From NCBI GenBank assembly GCA_964418095.1, contig CAYQKM010000008.1, positions 1 to 26,464 of the forward strand: a DNA stretch of 26,464 nt. Direction: 5' to 3'. Source of the stretch: MWBV01 sp964418095 (GTDB lineage Archaea; Nanobdellota; Nanobdellia; Pacearchaeales; GW2011-AR1). Both the position numbers and the translations under genes were made by a program. The notes under the pieces were generated by a model that worked only from the letters and a program-made list of their open reading frames with translations, did not search any database and had not been told where the DNA came from. Below, piece after piece: positions 1-7,202 of this stretch (positions within the stretch are counted from its first letter, which is position 1; every line of letters begins with the position of its first letter).

Positions 1-934
1 GGTCTGCAATTATAGCCCCTGTTGATTGTACATCTTTTATACAAGTTCCATTTGTTTGGCAAGTATATCCACTCTGACATCCTCCTCCATAATTTCCACA
101 TGTTAGTGTTCCACCACATCCATCACTTACTGTTCCACAATTTCTTCCAAGAGATGAGCATGTTGTAGGAGTACAATTTTGAATATCTCTTATACAAGTT
201 CCATTTGCTTGGCAAGTGTACCCTGGACCGCAAGTTCCACAATTTCTTTTTTCTCCACAGATAGTGTGTTTTCCACAACTGTATCTTAGGCTATTACAAG
301 TATCTGTGCAAATGTTTTCTTCAATAACTTCCTCTTCATCATCTTTATCTTCTATTTTATCTGTAGGAATTTTCTCTTTTATACACCTATATCCTACACA
401 TAAATATCCTTTTGCACATCCATTTCCGCACTCTTCTCCACATCCATTTATTCCACACTGAGCATTAGGAGGACAATAACCTGAGCAAGTATCTGGAGCA
501 AAATATTCATCTTTTACACTTCCAATAAATTCTAAACCTTTTTTATCAAGGTAAATAGGAGTTACAGAGATTCTTTTAATATTAGAAGCATTTAATTCAA
601 TAAGCTTTAATGAGAAAATTTCTGTTTCATTTTCAGGCATTGATGAATTAACTCTAACAACTTCAATTTTATTTCCGTCTGTAACAGAGAAACTCAAACC
701 AATAAAATTACCTTCACCAATATTTCTTTTAAGTGTTAAATCTAAATTGCGATCATCTAATTTTTTAACTTGAAAAATTTCTAAATTAATCTTCTCATCA
801 GCATAAATTCCATATCTATCTTGCTCATTAGCATACCCTTTTACAATAATAAAAATAATCAATGAAACACACAAAATTAAAAATCCAATTAATAGATTAA
901 CAGTAATTCTTGGTAGCTCTCCTCTTTTTTGCAT
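1..934 (-). CDS. Cysteine-rich membrane-anchored surface protein (partial, 3' end off the window)
   Basis: The frame opens at an ATG and stays open to the left edge (311 codons visible), so the C-terminus is missing. A basic N-terminus (MQKRGELPR) leads into one hydrophobic segment at about residues 11-31, consistent with a signal anchor or a class III/pilin-type leader. Residues 35-145 form a soluble domain without cysteines. From about residue 150 the protein becomes cysteine-rich, with repeated CG..CGGTLTCG and GYTCQ(A/T)NGTCI units separated by an acidic linker at 190-207 (KIEDKDDEEEVIEE). The GYTCQ.NGTCI units recur 51 residues apart and are also similar at DNA level. Such disulfide-rich repeats occur in extracellular proteins; adhesion or cell contact is a guess. 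No Shine-Dalgarno sequence is seen. It lies 30 nt downstream of the alkyltransferase gene on the same strand and may share its transcript. Confidence 0.8.
   Translation of the reverse strand, partial: MQKRGELPRITVNLLIGFLILCVSLIIFIIVKGYANEQDRYGIYADEKINLEIFQVKKLDDRNLDLTLKRNIGEGNFIGLSFSVTDGNKIEVVRVNSSMPENETEIFSLKLIELNASNIKRISVTPIYLDKKGLEFIGSVKDEYFAPDTCSGYCPPNAQCGINGCGEECGNGCAKGYLCVGYRCIKEKIPTDKIEDKDDEEEVIEENICTDTCNSLRYSCGKHTICGEKRNCGTCGPGYTCQANGTCIRDIQNCTPTTCSSLGRNCGTVSDGCGGTLTCGNYGGGCQSGYTCQTNGTCIKDVQSTGAIIAD
37..222. repeat. Two diverged copies of a 51-codon unit in the cysteine-rich gene
   Basis: Similar stretches of about 30 bp (starting TTATACAAGTTCCATTTG) occur near 37-66 and 190-219, a period of 153 bp. 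They encode the GYTCQ(T/A)NGTCI repeat of the surface protein. The copies differ mainly at third codon positions, so the duplication is not very recent. Confidence 0.7.
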
Positions 935-964
935 AGTCTAAATAAGATTAAGATGTTTAAAAAA

Positions 965-1282
965 CTAATTAAACCTGTAAAAATATTTTTTCAAATCTAT
1001 TTTATTTTGATTACTTATTTCCACACCCTCTTTTTTTAACATTTCAATTTTCTTCTTTGCTCCAGAGGCAAATCCTCCTACATCTCCATTTGAATTAATA
1101 ACTCTGTGGCAGGGGACAATAGGAGCATAAGGATTTTTATTCATTGCATTTCCAACAGCTCTATAGGCTTTTGAATTAATTGCTCGCGCTATTTCTTTGT
1201 AGGTTGTAACTTTACCTTTTGGAACTTTTTTCAAAACAGCATAACATTTCTCATTAAAAGAATTTTTATTTTTTTGAGCCAT
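965..1282 (-). CDS. ogt: Methylated-DNA--protein-cysteine methyltransferase (O6-alkylguanine alkyltransferase), catalytic domain only
   Basis: This suicide repair protein moves alkyl groups from O6-alkylguanine in DNA to its own cysteine. The 105-aa product is only the C-terminal MGMT domain. It has the helix-turn-helix DNA-binding part (VPKGKVTTYKEIARAI, about 20-35; RAVGNAMNKNP, about 41-51), then the active-site motif PCHRV with Cys58. That cysteine separates it from alkyltransferase-like proteins, which have Trp there. VGGFASGAKKK (68-78) closes the active site. The N-terminal domain of full-length Ada/Ogt proteins is absent, as in many short archaeal and bacterial versions. It is divergent from tyrS across 41 bp that hold the TATA elements for both genes. 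Confidence 0.93.
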   Translation of the reverse strand: MAQKNKNSFNEKCYAVLKKVPKGKVTTYKEIARAINSKAYRAVGNAMNKNPYAPIVPCHRVINSNGDVGGFASGAKKKIEMLKKEGVEISNQNKIDLKKYFYRFN

Positions 1283-1323
1283 CTTATAAACAAATTTATA
1301 AATATGGTTTAATAAATATTACC
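1283..1323. promoter_or_regulatory. Divergent promoter region between ogt and tyrS
   Basis: TTTATAAATA at 1295-1304 lies about 25 bp before the tyrS ATG, the usual archaeal TATA spacing for a leaderless transcript. On the other strand AATATTTATT (1311-1320) lies about 30 bp before the ogt ATG. Neither gene has a clear Shine-Dalgarno sequence. The promoter calls rest on position and composition only. Confidence 0.6.
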
Positions 1324-2397
1324 ATGGATATAAAATCTAAAATCAAAATAATTAGAGAGGTTGCTGAAGAAATTGTTACAGAAGAAGAACTAATAAAACT
1401 TTTTGAGGAAAAACCTCATCCTGTAGCATATGATGGGTTTGAGCCTTCTGGGAAAATACATATTGCTCAGGGAATAAGAAAGGCAATAATTGTAAATAAA
1501 CTTACTTCTACTGGAATTAAATTTAAGTTTTATGTTGCAGATTGGTTTGCTTTTCTCAATAACAAATTTGACGGAGACCTTGAAAAAATAAGAATAGTTG
1601 GTAAGTATTTTATAGAGGTGTGGAAAGCGTGCGGAATGGACTTGAAAAATGTTGAGTTTGTCTGGGCATCTGATTTAATAAAAAAACATCCTGAATACTG
1701 GGAGAGTGTTTTAAGAATGTCTATGAATGCTAGTATAAATAGAGTTTTAAGGTGTGGGCAGATTATGGGAAGAGAAGAATCTACAGAAAATCCTTCTGCG
1801 CAAATTATATACCCTCTAATGCAAGCTGCAGATATACATCATCTTGGAGCAGATATTGCTCAATTAGGAATGGACCAAAGAAAAGTAAATATGTTAGCAA
1901 GGGATATTTTTCCAAAACTCGGATTTAAAGCACCAATTGTTATTTCTCACCATATGATGCTGGGGCTTCAATTTCAAGAAACAGATAAGAAAGGGGCAGA
2001 CAGAAAAATTGCTATGAAAATGTCAAAGTCAAAACCTGAAACAGCAATATTTATGACTGATACTAAAGAAGAGGTTGTTGATAAATTCAAAAAAGCTTAT
2101 TGTCCAGAGGGTAAAGAAGAAGATAATCCTATTTTAGAGTATGCAAAATATATTGTTTTTGAAAAATTTAAAAAGATAATAATAAAAAGACCAGAAAAAT
2201 TTGGAGGCAACTTAACAATAAATGGGTATGATGAATTAAGAGAATTATATTTAAAAAAAGAAATTCACCCTTTAGATCTTAAATTATCTATAGCAGAATA
2301 TATTAATGAGCTGCTTGAGCCAGTGAGGAAGCATTTTAAGACATCAAAAAAAGCAAGAGAATTAGAAAAACAAGTTATTTCTTTTTCAAAAAAGTAA
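1324..2397 (+). CDS. tyrS: Tyrosyl-tRNA synthetase, archaeal/eukaryotic type
   Basis: This enzyme charges tRNA-Tyr with tyrosine for translation. The class I HIGH-like signature is PSGKIHIAQG (41-50) and the KMSKS loop is MKMSKSKPETAIF (from 231). Tyrosine-pocket elements are visible as YDGFEPSG (36-43), YPLMQAADIHHLGADIAQLG and MDQRKVNMLAR. The 357-aa length fits the compact archaeal form, which lacks the S4-like C-terminal domain of bacterial TyrRS; residues from about 260 form the small anticodon-binding helical domain. The start at the first ATG fits the TATA box about 25 bp upstream, so the mRNA is probably leaderless. Confidence 0.96.
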   Translation: MDIKSKIKIIREVAEEIVTEEELIKLFEEKPHPVAYDGFEPSGKIHIAQGIRKAIIVNKLTSTGIKFKFYVADWFAFLNNKFDGDLEKIRIVGKYFIEVWKACGMDLKNVEFVWASDLIKKHPEYWESVLRMSMNASINRVLRCGQIMGREESTENPSAQIIYPLMQAADIHHLGADIAQLGMDQRKVNMLARDIFPKLGFKAPIVISHHMMLGLQFQETDKKGADRKIAMKMSKSKPETAIFMTDTKEEVVDKFKKAYCPEGKEEDNPILEYAKYIVFEKFKKIIIKRPEKFGGNLTINGYDELRELYLKKEIHPLDLKLSIAEYINELLEPVRKHFKTSKKARELEKQVISFSKK

Positions 2398-2453
2398 GAT
2401 AATAGAAAATATTAAAAGAATATGTTTTTAAAGTAAATTGTTCTAAACAAAAT

Positions 2454-2762
2454 ATGAAAAAAACAGCTAATGAGTTTAAGGAGTTTCTTAAAGAGTATAA
2501 GGTTGTCCCATTGGCAATTGCATTTATAATGGGTGTTGCTGCTACAGCTTTAATTCAAGCAGTAGTTAACAACTTAATAATGCCAATAATAACTCCGTTT
2601 GTACCAGGAGGAGCATGGCAAACCGCAACATTTAGTGTGTGGAAGATTGTAATAAGTTGGGGTGCGCTTTTAGGGGCAATAATAAATTTTGCAATTATAG
2701 CATGGGTAGTGTTCTTGATTGCGAAATATGTCTTTAAGGAAGAAAAAGTTACTAAAAAGTAA
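2454..2762 (+). CDS. mscL: Large-conductance mechanosensitive channel MscL
   Basis: A homopentameric membrane channel that opens under osmotic downshock. The N-terminus (MKKTANEFKEFL) is the amphipathic S1 helix, followed by TM1 at about 18-45 with the conserved pattern VVPLAIAFIMGVA and the NNLIMPIITP turn. TM2 (WGALLGAIINFAIIAWVVFLIAK) covers about 69-91. At 102 aa it is shorter than the usual 120-150: the periplasmic loop is brief and the C-terminal cytoplasmic helix is almost absent, ending in a short charged tail. TTTTTAAAG about 25 bp upstream is a plausible TATA box. T-rich DNA follows the stop. Confidence 0.93.
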   Translation: MKKTANEFKEFLKEYKVVPLAIAFIMGVAATALIQAVVNNLIMPIITPFVPGGAWQTATFSVWKIVISWGALLGAIINFAIIAWVVFLIAKYVFKEEKVTKK

Positions 2763-2792
2763 CTTAAATAATTTTTTTATTTAATTTTTAGT
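2763..2792 (+). terminator. T-rich transcription termination tract after mscL
   Basis: Immediately after the mscL stop are two T runs (seven and five T) in an A/T-only stretch. Archaeal RNA polymerase terminates on such U-tracts without a hairpin. Only composition supports the call. Confidence 0.45.
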
Positions 2793-2860
2793 TTATCAAG
2801 CAGGCAAATGCTAAACTTTTAAAACAAAGAACTTTTATATAAGAACATAAAAGGTGAAAA

Positions 2861-3811
2861 ATGATAATCATTAATTTAGGTCTTACAATTTTATTTTTAG
2901 TTATACTCGTAAAATTTGCTGACTATGCAATAACCTACTCATCAAAAATAGCAAAGACACTTAAAATGCACGAGTTTATTGTTAGCTTTTTTATAATTGC
3001 TGTAATTTCTGTTTTACCTGAAGCAACAATTTCTTTAATGTCTGCAATAAGAGGGGATTCTCAATTAGGATTAGGAACTCTCCTTGGCTCAAATGTTGCA
3101 GATTTGACTTTAGTTTTAGGAATAGCAACTTTATTTTCTTCAAAGGGGATAAAAGTTAAAGATAGAATCTTAAAAGATAATTTTTTGTACTTAATACTTC
3201 TTTTCTTACCTTTATTACTTGGGTTTGATGGAAGACTCTCAAGAATAGATGGGGGAATTTTGGTTGCTCTTGGTGTTTTCGCCTATTCTAAGATATATAA
3301 AGGAAGTAAAAAATCCACTAAAAAGTTCACTGAAGGAGAGAAAGGACCTTTAACAAAAAACTTAATCCTTTTAATATTAAGTTTAGCAATAATATTAGTT
3401 AGTGCATTCTTTACTGTTAAATATGTAGAAAGATTTGCTGAAGAAATAAAAATACCTGCAATGCTTATTGGGATAACTATTATAGCTCTTGGAACCTGTC
3501 TTCCTGAACTTGCATTCTCAATAAAGGCTGTAAAGAGGAATCATGACCAATTGGCATTAGGAAATATACTTGGAACAGTAGTAATTGATGCGACTATTCT
3601 ATTAGGTGTAATTTCTTTGATAAGTCCGATAGTTTATCATCCATACAAAATGTATTTGCTAGGAGGAGCACTCTTCTTAGGTGCAATATTTTTATTTGGG
3701 TTTATGAAATCAGATAAAGCATTAACTAAAAAAGAAGGATTAATCCTTATTTTCTTTTATATATTATTTATAATGCTGGAATTTGTATTAAATAAAATTG
3801 TTAATGTTTAA
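2861..3811 (+). CDS. Na+/Ca2+-type antiporter of the CaCA family
   Basis: An integral membrane exchanger, probably expelling Ca2+ in exchange for Na+ or H+. The 316-aa protein has the two inverted alpha repeats of the family. The first has VLPEATISLMSAIRG and LGLGTLLGSNVADLTLVLG (about 51-87); the second has LGTCLPELAFSIKAVKRNHD and LALGNILGTVVIDATILLG (about 210-250). Glutamates in the two LPE motifs match the ion ligands of NCX. The second repeat has GT where the first has GSN. About ten hydrophobic helices are visible, with a basic cytoplasmic loop near 145-165. TATATAAG lies upstream and AGGTG sits 6 nt before the ATG. It converges with the cation ATPase gene, leaving only 8 nt between stops. 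Confidence 0.88.
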   Translation: MIIINLGLTILFLVILVKFADYAITYSSKIAKTLKMHEFIVSFFIIAVISVLPEATISLMSAIRGDSQLGLGTLLGSNVADLTLVLGIATLFSSKGIKVKDRILKDNFLYLILLFLPLLLGFDGRLSRIDGGILVALGVFAYSKIYKGSKKSTKKFTEGEKGPLTKNLILLILSLAIILVSAFFTVKYVERFAEEIKIPAMLIGITIIALGTCLPELAFSIKAVKRNHDQLALGNILGTVVIDATILLGVISLISPIVYHPYKMYLLGGALFLGAIFLFGFMKSDKALTKKEGLILIFFYILFIMLEFVLNKIVNV

Positions 3812-3819
3812 ATTTAATT

Positions 3820-6393
3820 TTAAAGATATCTTTTAGTTAAACTCTTTTTCTTAGGCTTATGAGGATGATGAAAATATCTTATAAACTCAAACCAGAGTAT
3901 ACTGATTAAAGCAACTACAAATGTGATAATTACTTGAATAAATGTTAATGTGTCAAACCTAAACACTTCTCTTAGTAATGGGGTGTATATTGAGAGGAGA
4001 AGAAAAGAAATTGCTCCTATTACAACAATCCAGAATGCTAGGTTTCTTTCAAAAAGTGTTTTATATAGTGGTTTTGATGCTGACCTATTGCTTAAAATTA
4101 AAAGAAGATTAGAAAAGATTAGAGTTGAAAAGCACATTGCACGAGAGAGGTTTTCATTATTAGTTATTACCAATGCAATATAAAATACTAATGCAATTAC
4201 TAAAAGCATTCCAAATCCTTGAAGTATACTATAATTTAGTGTTTCTTTATTGAATATCTTTTCATTGAATTTTCTTGGGCTTCTTTTCATTACATTTTCT
4301 TCTGCTCTTTCAACTTCAAATACAATTGAGCAAGAAGGGTCAATTATAAGTTCTAAAAATAAAATATGAACTGGAAATAGAATTAAAGGCCATTTTAAAA
4401 CAAGTGCTAAAATAGTAATTCCTAATATTGGTATGTGCATTGAAAGGACATAGGACATTGCTTTTCTTATATTGTCAAAAATTCTTCTGCCCATTTTTAT
4501 TCCGCCTACAATTGAAGTGAAATTATCATCTAAAAGAACAATTGAAGAGGCTTCTCTGGCAACATCTGTTCCTCTTTCTCCCATAGATATTCCAATATTT
4601 GCTGATTTCAGTGCAGGGGCATCATTTACACCATCTCCTGTCATTACAACAATTTCTCCACTAGATTTAAGTGTATTTACTAATCTTAATTTTTGTTGAG
4701 GAACAACTCTTACAAAGATGTTTGTATCTTTAATTTTCTTTTTTAAATCAGAATCATTTAATTTTTCTAATTCATCTCCTGTAATGTATTTGTCTGGATT
4801 TTTTAATCCAATTTTAAGTGCTATGTTTTGAGCTGTTCCATGGTAATCTCCTGTAATCATTACTACTCTTATGCCTGCATCATAACACTCTTGAACAGCT
4901 TGGGGAACAGTTGAGCGAATAGGGTCTTCAAAACCGATTAATCCTACAAATTTAAAATTAAATCCGTGCTGGTCTTTAGGAAGTTTTCCTATAGATGTTG
5001 CTTTTGCTACTGCAATAACTCTTAATCCTTTTTTAGAGAATAATGAAACTTCTTTTAAAATATTTTTTTTAGAAGCAGAATTTAATCTGCACAAATCAAT
5101 AATTGCTTCTGGAGCACCTTTAGCTGCAACAATATGTTCTCTTTTTCCTGGCTTTTTCCAAACATGGGAGAGTGCCATTAAATCATTTGATAGAGGATAT
5201 TCTTCTAATAGTTCCCAAGTTTTATCTATGTATTTATAACCTTTTTTTAGAGAGAGTTCTTTAAGTGCTTTTTCCATTGGATCAAAAGGCTCTTTTTGAC
5301 TTGCTAATAATCCGTACTCTATAACATCATTAAAAGTTTCAGGTATTTTTTTGCTGTCTATAACATAAGATTGATTGTTAGAATAAAGTTTTGAGACCGC
5401 CATCTTATTTTCAGTGAGTGTTCCTGTTTTATCTGTGCAAAGAATAGTTGTTGAGCCTAATTCAGAAACTGCTTGCTGTCTTCTTACTAAAACATTTTTC
5501 TTAGACATTCTCCAAGCTCCAAACCCTAAAAATAATGATAAAATTACTGGGAACTCTTCTGGTAAAACAGACATTGCGAGGGCTATTCCATTTAAAGAAG
5601 ATTGAATCCAATCTTTAGTTAATAAACCATATACTAGGATTATTATAACACATGAAATTAATCCGTATGTTGCCAAGTATTTTACAATTGTTTTTGTTTC
5701 TTTTTGCAAATTAGATTTTTCTGGTTTTATTTCTTCAAGGGATTTTCCTATTTTACCCATTTCAGTTTCAATCCCTATTTTTTTAACTAAAGCTATTGCT
5801 GTTCCTCTTACTACAAGTGTTCCTGAATAAACAAAAGGAGTGATTTCTCCTCCAGGTCTTTTCATAGAGGTTTTAAGGTTAGTTGTAGGTTTTTTTCTTA
5901 CTGCAGCAGATTCTCCTGTAAGAAGGCTTTCATCAATAAAAAGGCTGGTTGAAGAAATGACAATTGCATCTGCTGGAACTCTATCTCCTTCAGAGAGAAT
6001 TAAAATATCTTCTTCAACAACTTCTTTTCCTGCTATTCTTTTTCTTTCTCCATCTCTTATAACAAGTGCTCTTGGACTAGATAAATCTCTAAGTGCTTCT
6101 AGGGCTCTTTCTGTTTTATTTTCTTGATAAATTGTTATAAAAATTATAAGATTTAGAAAAACTACTAGAATAAGTGATTCTTTAATATTTCCTATAAGCA
6201 GATAAATTACTCCGCATAAGATTAAGAGAATAAACATTGGCTCTTTTATTACTTCTAAAATTACTTTGAAAATTGTTTTCTTTTTTTCTCTTGGGAGTTG
6301 ATTATATCCTTTTTCTTTTAATTTTGCAGCTGCATCCCTTTCTGTTAAACCTCTTATATTCATTGAATTAAGTGTCTCTGTTATACTCTGCAT
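3820..6393 (-). CDS. P2-type cation-transporting ATPase (Ca2+-ATPase-like)
   Basis: An ATP-driven membrane cation pump. In order it shows the N-terminal cation-ATPase region (GLTERDAAAKLKEKGYNQLP), the actuator loop LTGES (158-162), the phosphorylation motif DKTGTLTE with Asp321, the nucleotide-binding KGAPE (425-429), TGD (514-516), and the hinge GDGVNDAPALKSANIGISMG (from 586), then four C-terminal helices. Its 857 aa and layout match P2A Ca2+ pumps. Two ion-site motifs differ from SERCA: M4 reads PEEFP (278-282) instead of PEGLP, and M6 reads ELIIDPS instead of NLVTDG, so the transported ion is uncertain. GAGGGGA just before the ATG is a good Shine-Dalgarno match. The converging CaCA exchanger suggests a cation-efflux locus. 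Confidence 0.92.
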   Translation of the reverse strand: MQSITETLNSMNIRGLTERDAAAKLKEKGYNQLPREKKKTIFKVILEVIKEPMFILLILCGVIYLLIGNIKESLILVVFLNLIIFITIYQENKTERALEALRDLSSPRALVIRDGERKRIAGKEVVEEDILILSEGDRVPADAIVISSTSLFIDESLLTGESAAVRKKPTTNLKTSMKRPGGEITPFVYSGTLVVRGTAIALVKKIGIETEMGKIGKSLEEIKPEKSNLQKETKTIVKYLATYGLISCVIIILVYGLLTKDWIQSSLNGIALAMSVLPEEFPVILSLFLGFGAWRMSKKNVLVRRQQAVSELGSTTILCTDKTGTLTENKMAVSKLYSNNQSYVIDSKKIPETFNDVIEYGLLASQKEPFDPMEKALKELSLKKGYKYIDKTWELLEEYPLSNDLMALSHVWKKPGKREHIVAAKGAPEAIIDLCRLNSASKKNILKEVSLFSKKGLRVIAVAKATSIGKLPKDQHGFNFKFVGLIGFEDPIRSTVPQAVQECYDAGIRVVMITGDYHGTAQNIALKIGLKNPDKYITGDELEKLNDSDLKKKIKDTNIFVRVVPQQKLRLVNTLKSSGEIVVMTGDGVNDAPALKSANIGISMGERGTDVAREASSIVLLDDNFTSIVGGIKMGRRIFDNIRKAMSYVLSMHIPILGITILALVLKWPLILFPVHILFLELIIDPSCSIVFEVERAEENVMKRSPRKFNEKIFNKETLNYSILQGFGMLLVIALVFYIALVITNNENLSRAMCFSTLIFSNLLLILSNRSASKPLYKTLFERNLAFWIVVIGAISFLLLSIYTPLLREVFRFDTLTFIQVIITFVVALISILWFEFIRYFHHPHKPKKKSLTKRYL

Positions 6394-6428
6394 GTCCCCT
6401 CTTTTGTTTTAAAATTCTATTTAAATAG
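6394..6428 (-). promoter_or_regulatory. Promoter and ribosome binding site of the cation ATPase gene
   Basis: CTATTTAAATAG at 6417-6428 is a palindromic TATA element about 30 bp before the ATG, and GAGGGGA (complement of 6395-6401) sits directly in front of the start. Together they fix the ATG at 6391-6393. Confidence 0.6.
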
Positions 6429-6434
6429 CTTAAT

Positions 6435-7085
6435 TTATTTTTTTAATTGTTTTTTAGGTTTTTTATCTATACACACTTTACAAGGTGTAAATTTTTCTTT
6501 TATAAAATCCTTTTCTTCATTTGAAACTAACTTATATTTTCTTTTTATAAGTTTAGCAAATCTGCAAGTTCTCTTATGATAAACTCTTGTTTCTTCTGAA
6601 GCAACAAAATCATACTTAGGAATATTAAGTGTCTTTTTAGATTCTGTAGGAATGATTAGTGGCACTTGTTCTGGAGGGGTTTGCACTTCTTTAACTACTT
6701 CTACTGGTCTGTCTACAAATATTTTTCTTTCAACTGGAACATGAACCTCTTTAACTACTTCTACTGGTCTGTCTACAAATATTTTTCTTTCAACTGGGAC
6801 TTGTCTTATAACTGGCTTTTCTACTTTATGAACAACAGTGCTTTCAATTTCTCTTAAAATCTTTGGCTCTATAAGAAAGAATAAAACCCCAGAGTAAATT
6901 ATTACAACTGATAAAATTAAAATAAGTGAATTTGTAATATCAAATTCATAATTCACAATAATAAATATTGAAATTGCTATAAATGCTACTGCTATAAAAA
7001 TTCCTAAAAATAAATGATTAAGGTTCCAGACTCTCTTTTCAAGTATTTTTGGCTCGAGGTATTCTGTTGTTACTACTTCTTCCAT
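6435..7085 (-). CDS. Two-TM membrane protein with VPVE repeats and a C-terminal Ada-like zinc-binding domain
   Basis: I know no function for this protein. Residues 24-45 and 52-72 are two membrane helices. Residues 86-135 are a charged valine/proline-rich repeat: two identical 20-residue units at 96-115 and 116-135 (VPVERKIFVDRPVEVVKEVH, the second ending in Q), preceded by a related partial unit. This recalls the VPV repeats of protist articulins and alveolins, and similar low-complexity repeats in prokaryotes; homology is not claimed. The C-terminus (about 157-206) has VASEETRVYHKRTCRFAK and TPCKVC, with His170, Cys174, Cys202 and Cys205, a pattern like the Ada-type metal-binding domain used in many secreted proteins and nucleases. 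It precedes the cation ATPase gene on the same strand with a 41-bp gap. Confidence 0.75.
   Translation of the reverse strand: MEEVVTTEYLEPKILEKRVWNLNHLFLGIFIAVAFIAISIFIIVNYEFDITNSLILILSVVIIYSGVLFFLIEPKILREIESTVVHKVEKPVIRQVPVERKIFVDRPVEVVKEVHVPVERKIFVDRPVEVVKEVQTPPEQVPLIIPTESKKTLNIPKYDFVASEETRVYHKRTCRFAKLIKRKYKLVSNEEKDFIKEKFTPCKVCIDKKPKKQLKK
6688..6797. repeat. Perfect 50-bp direct repeat (60-bp period) inside the VPVE-repeat gene
   Basis: 6688-6737 and 6748-6797 are identical over 50 bp, including third codon positions, and differ in the 10 bp between units. Identity at silent sites points to recent duplication or ongoing homogenisation, and the copy number may vary between strains. Confidence 0.9.
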
Positions 7086-7202
7086 AAATTTGTTAAGGTT
7101 TTCTTATTTTTAATACTAACGATTAAGGTAAATTTTTAATTTGTAGTCAAAGACATTTAGAGTTTAGAATATGTTTAAAAACATTAAAGAGATTTAATAT
7201 TC

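Noticed and set aside
216..461. Plus-strand frame of 81 codons rich in Ser, Pro and Phe
   Set aside because: It is antisense to the cysteine-rich repeat gene; its composition simply mirrors that gene's repeats.
3950..6127. Several plus-strand frames of 63-95 codons
   Set aside because: All are antisense to the cation ATPase gene, whose full motif set fixes the real frame.
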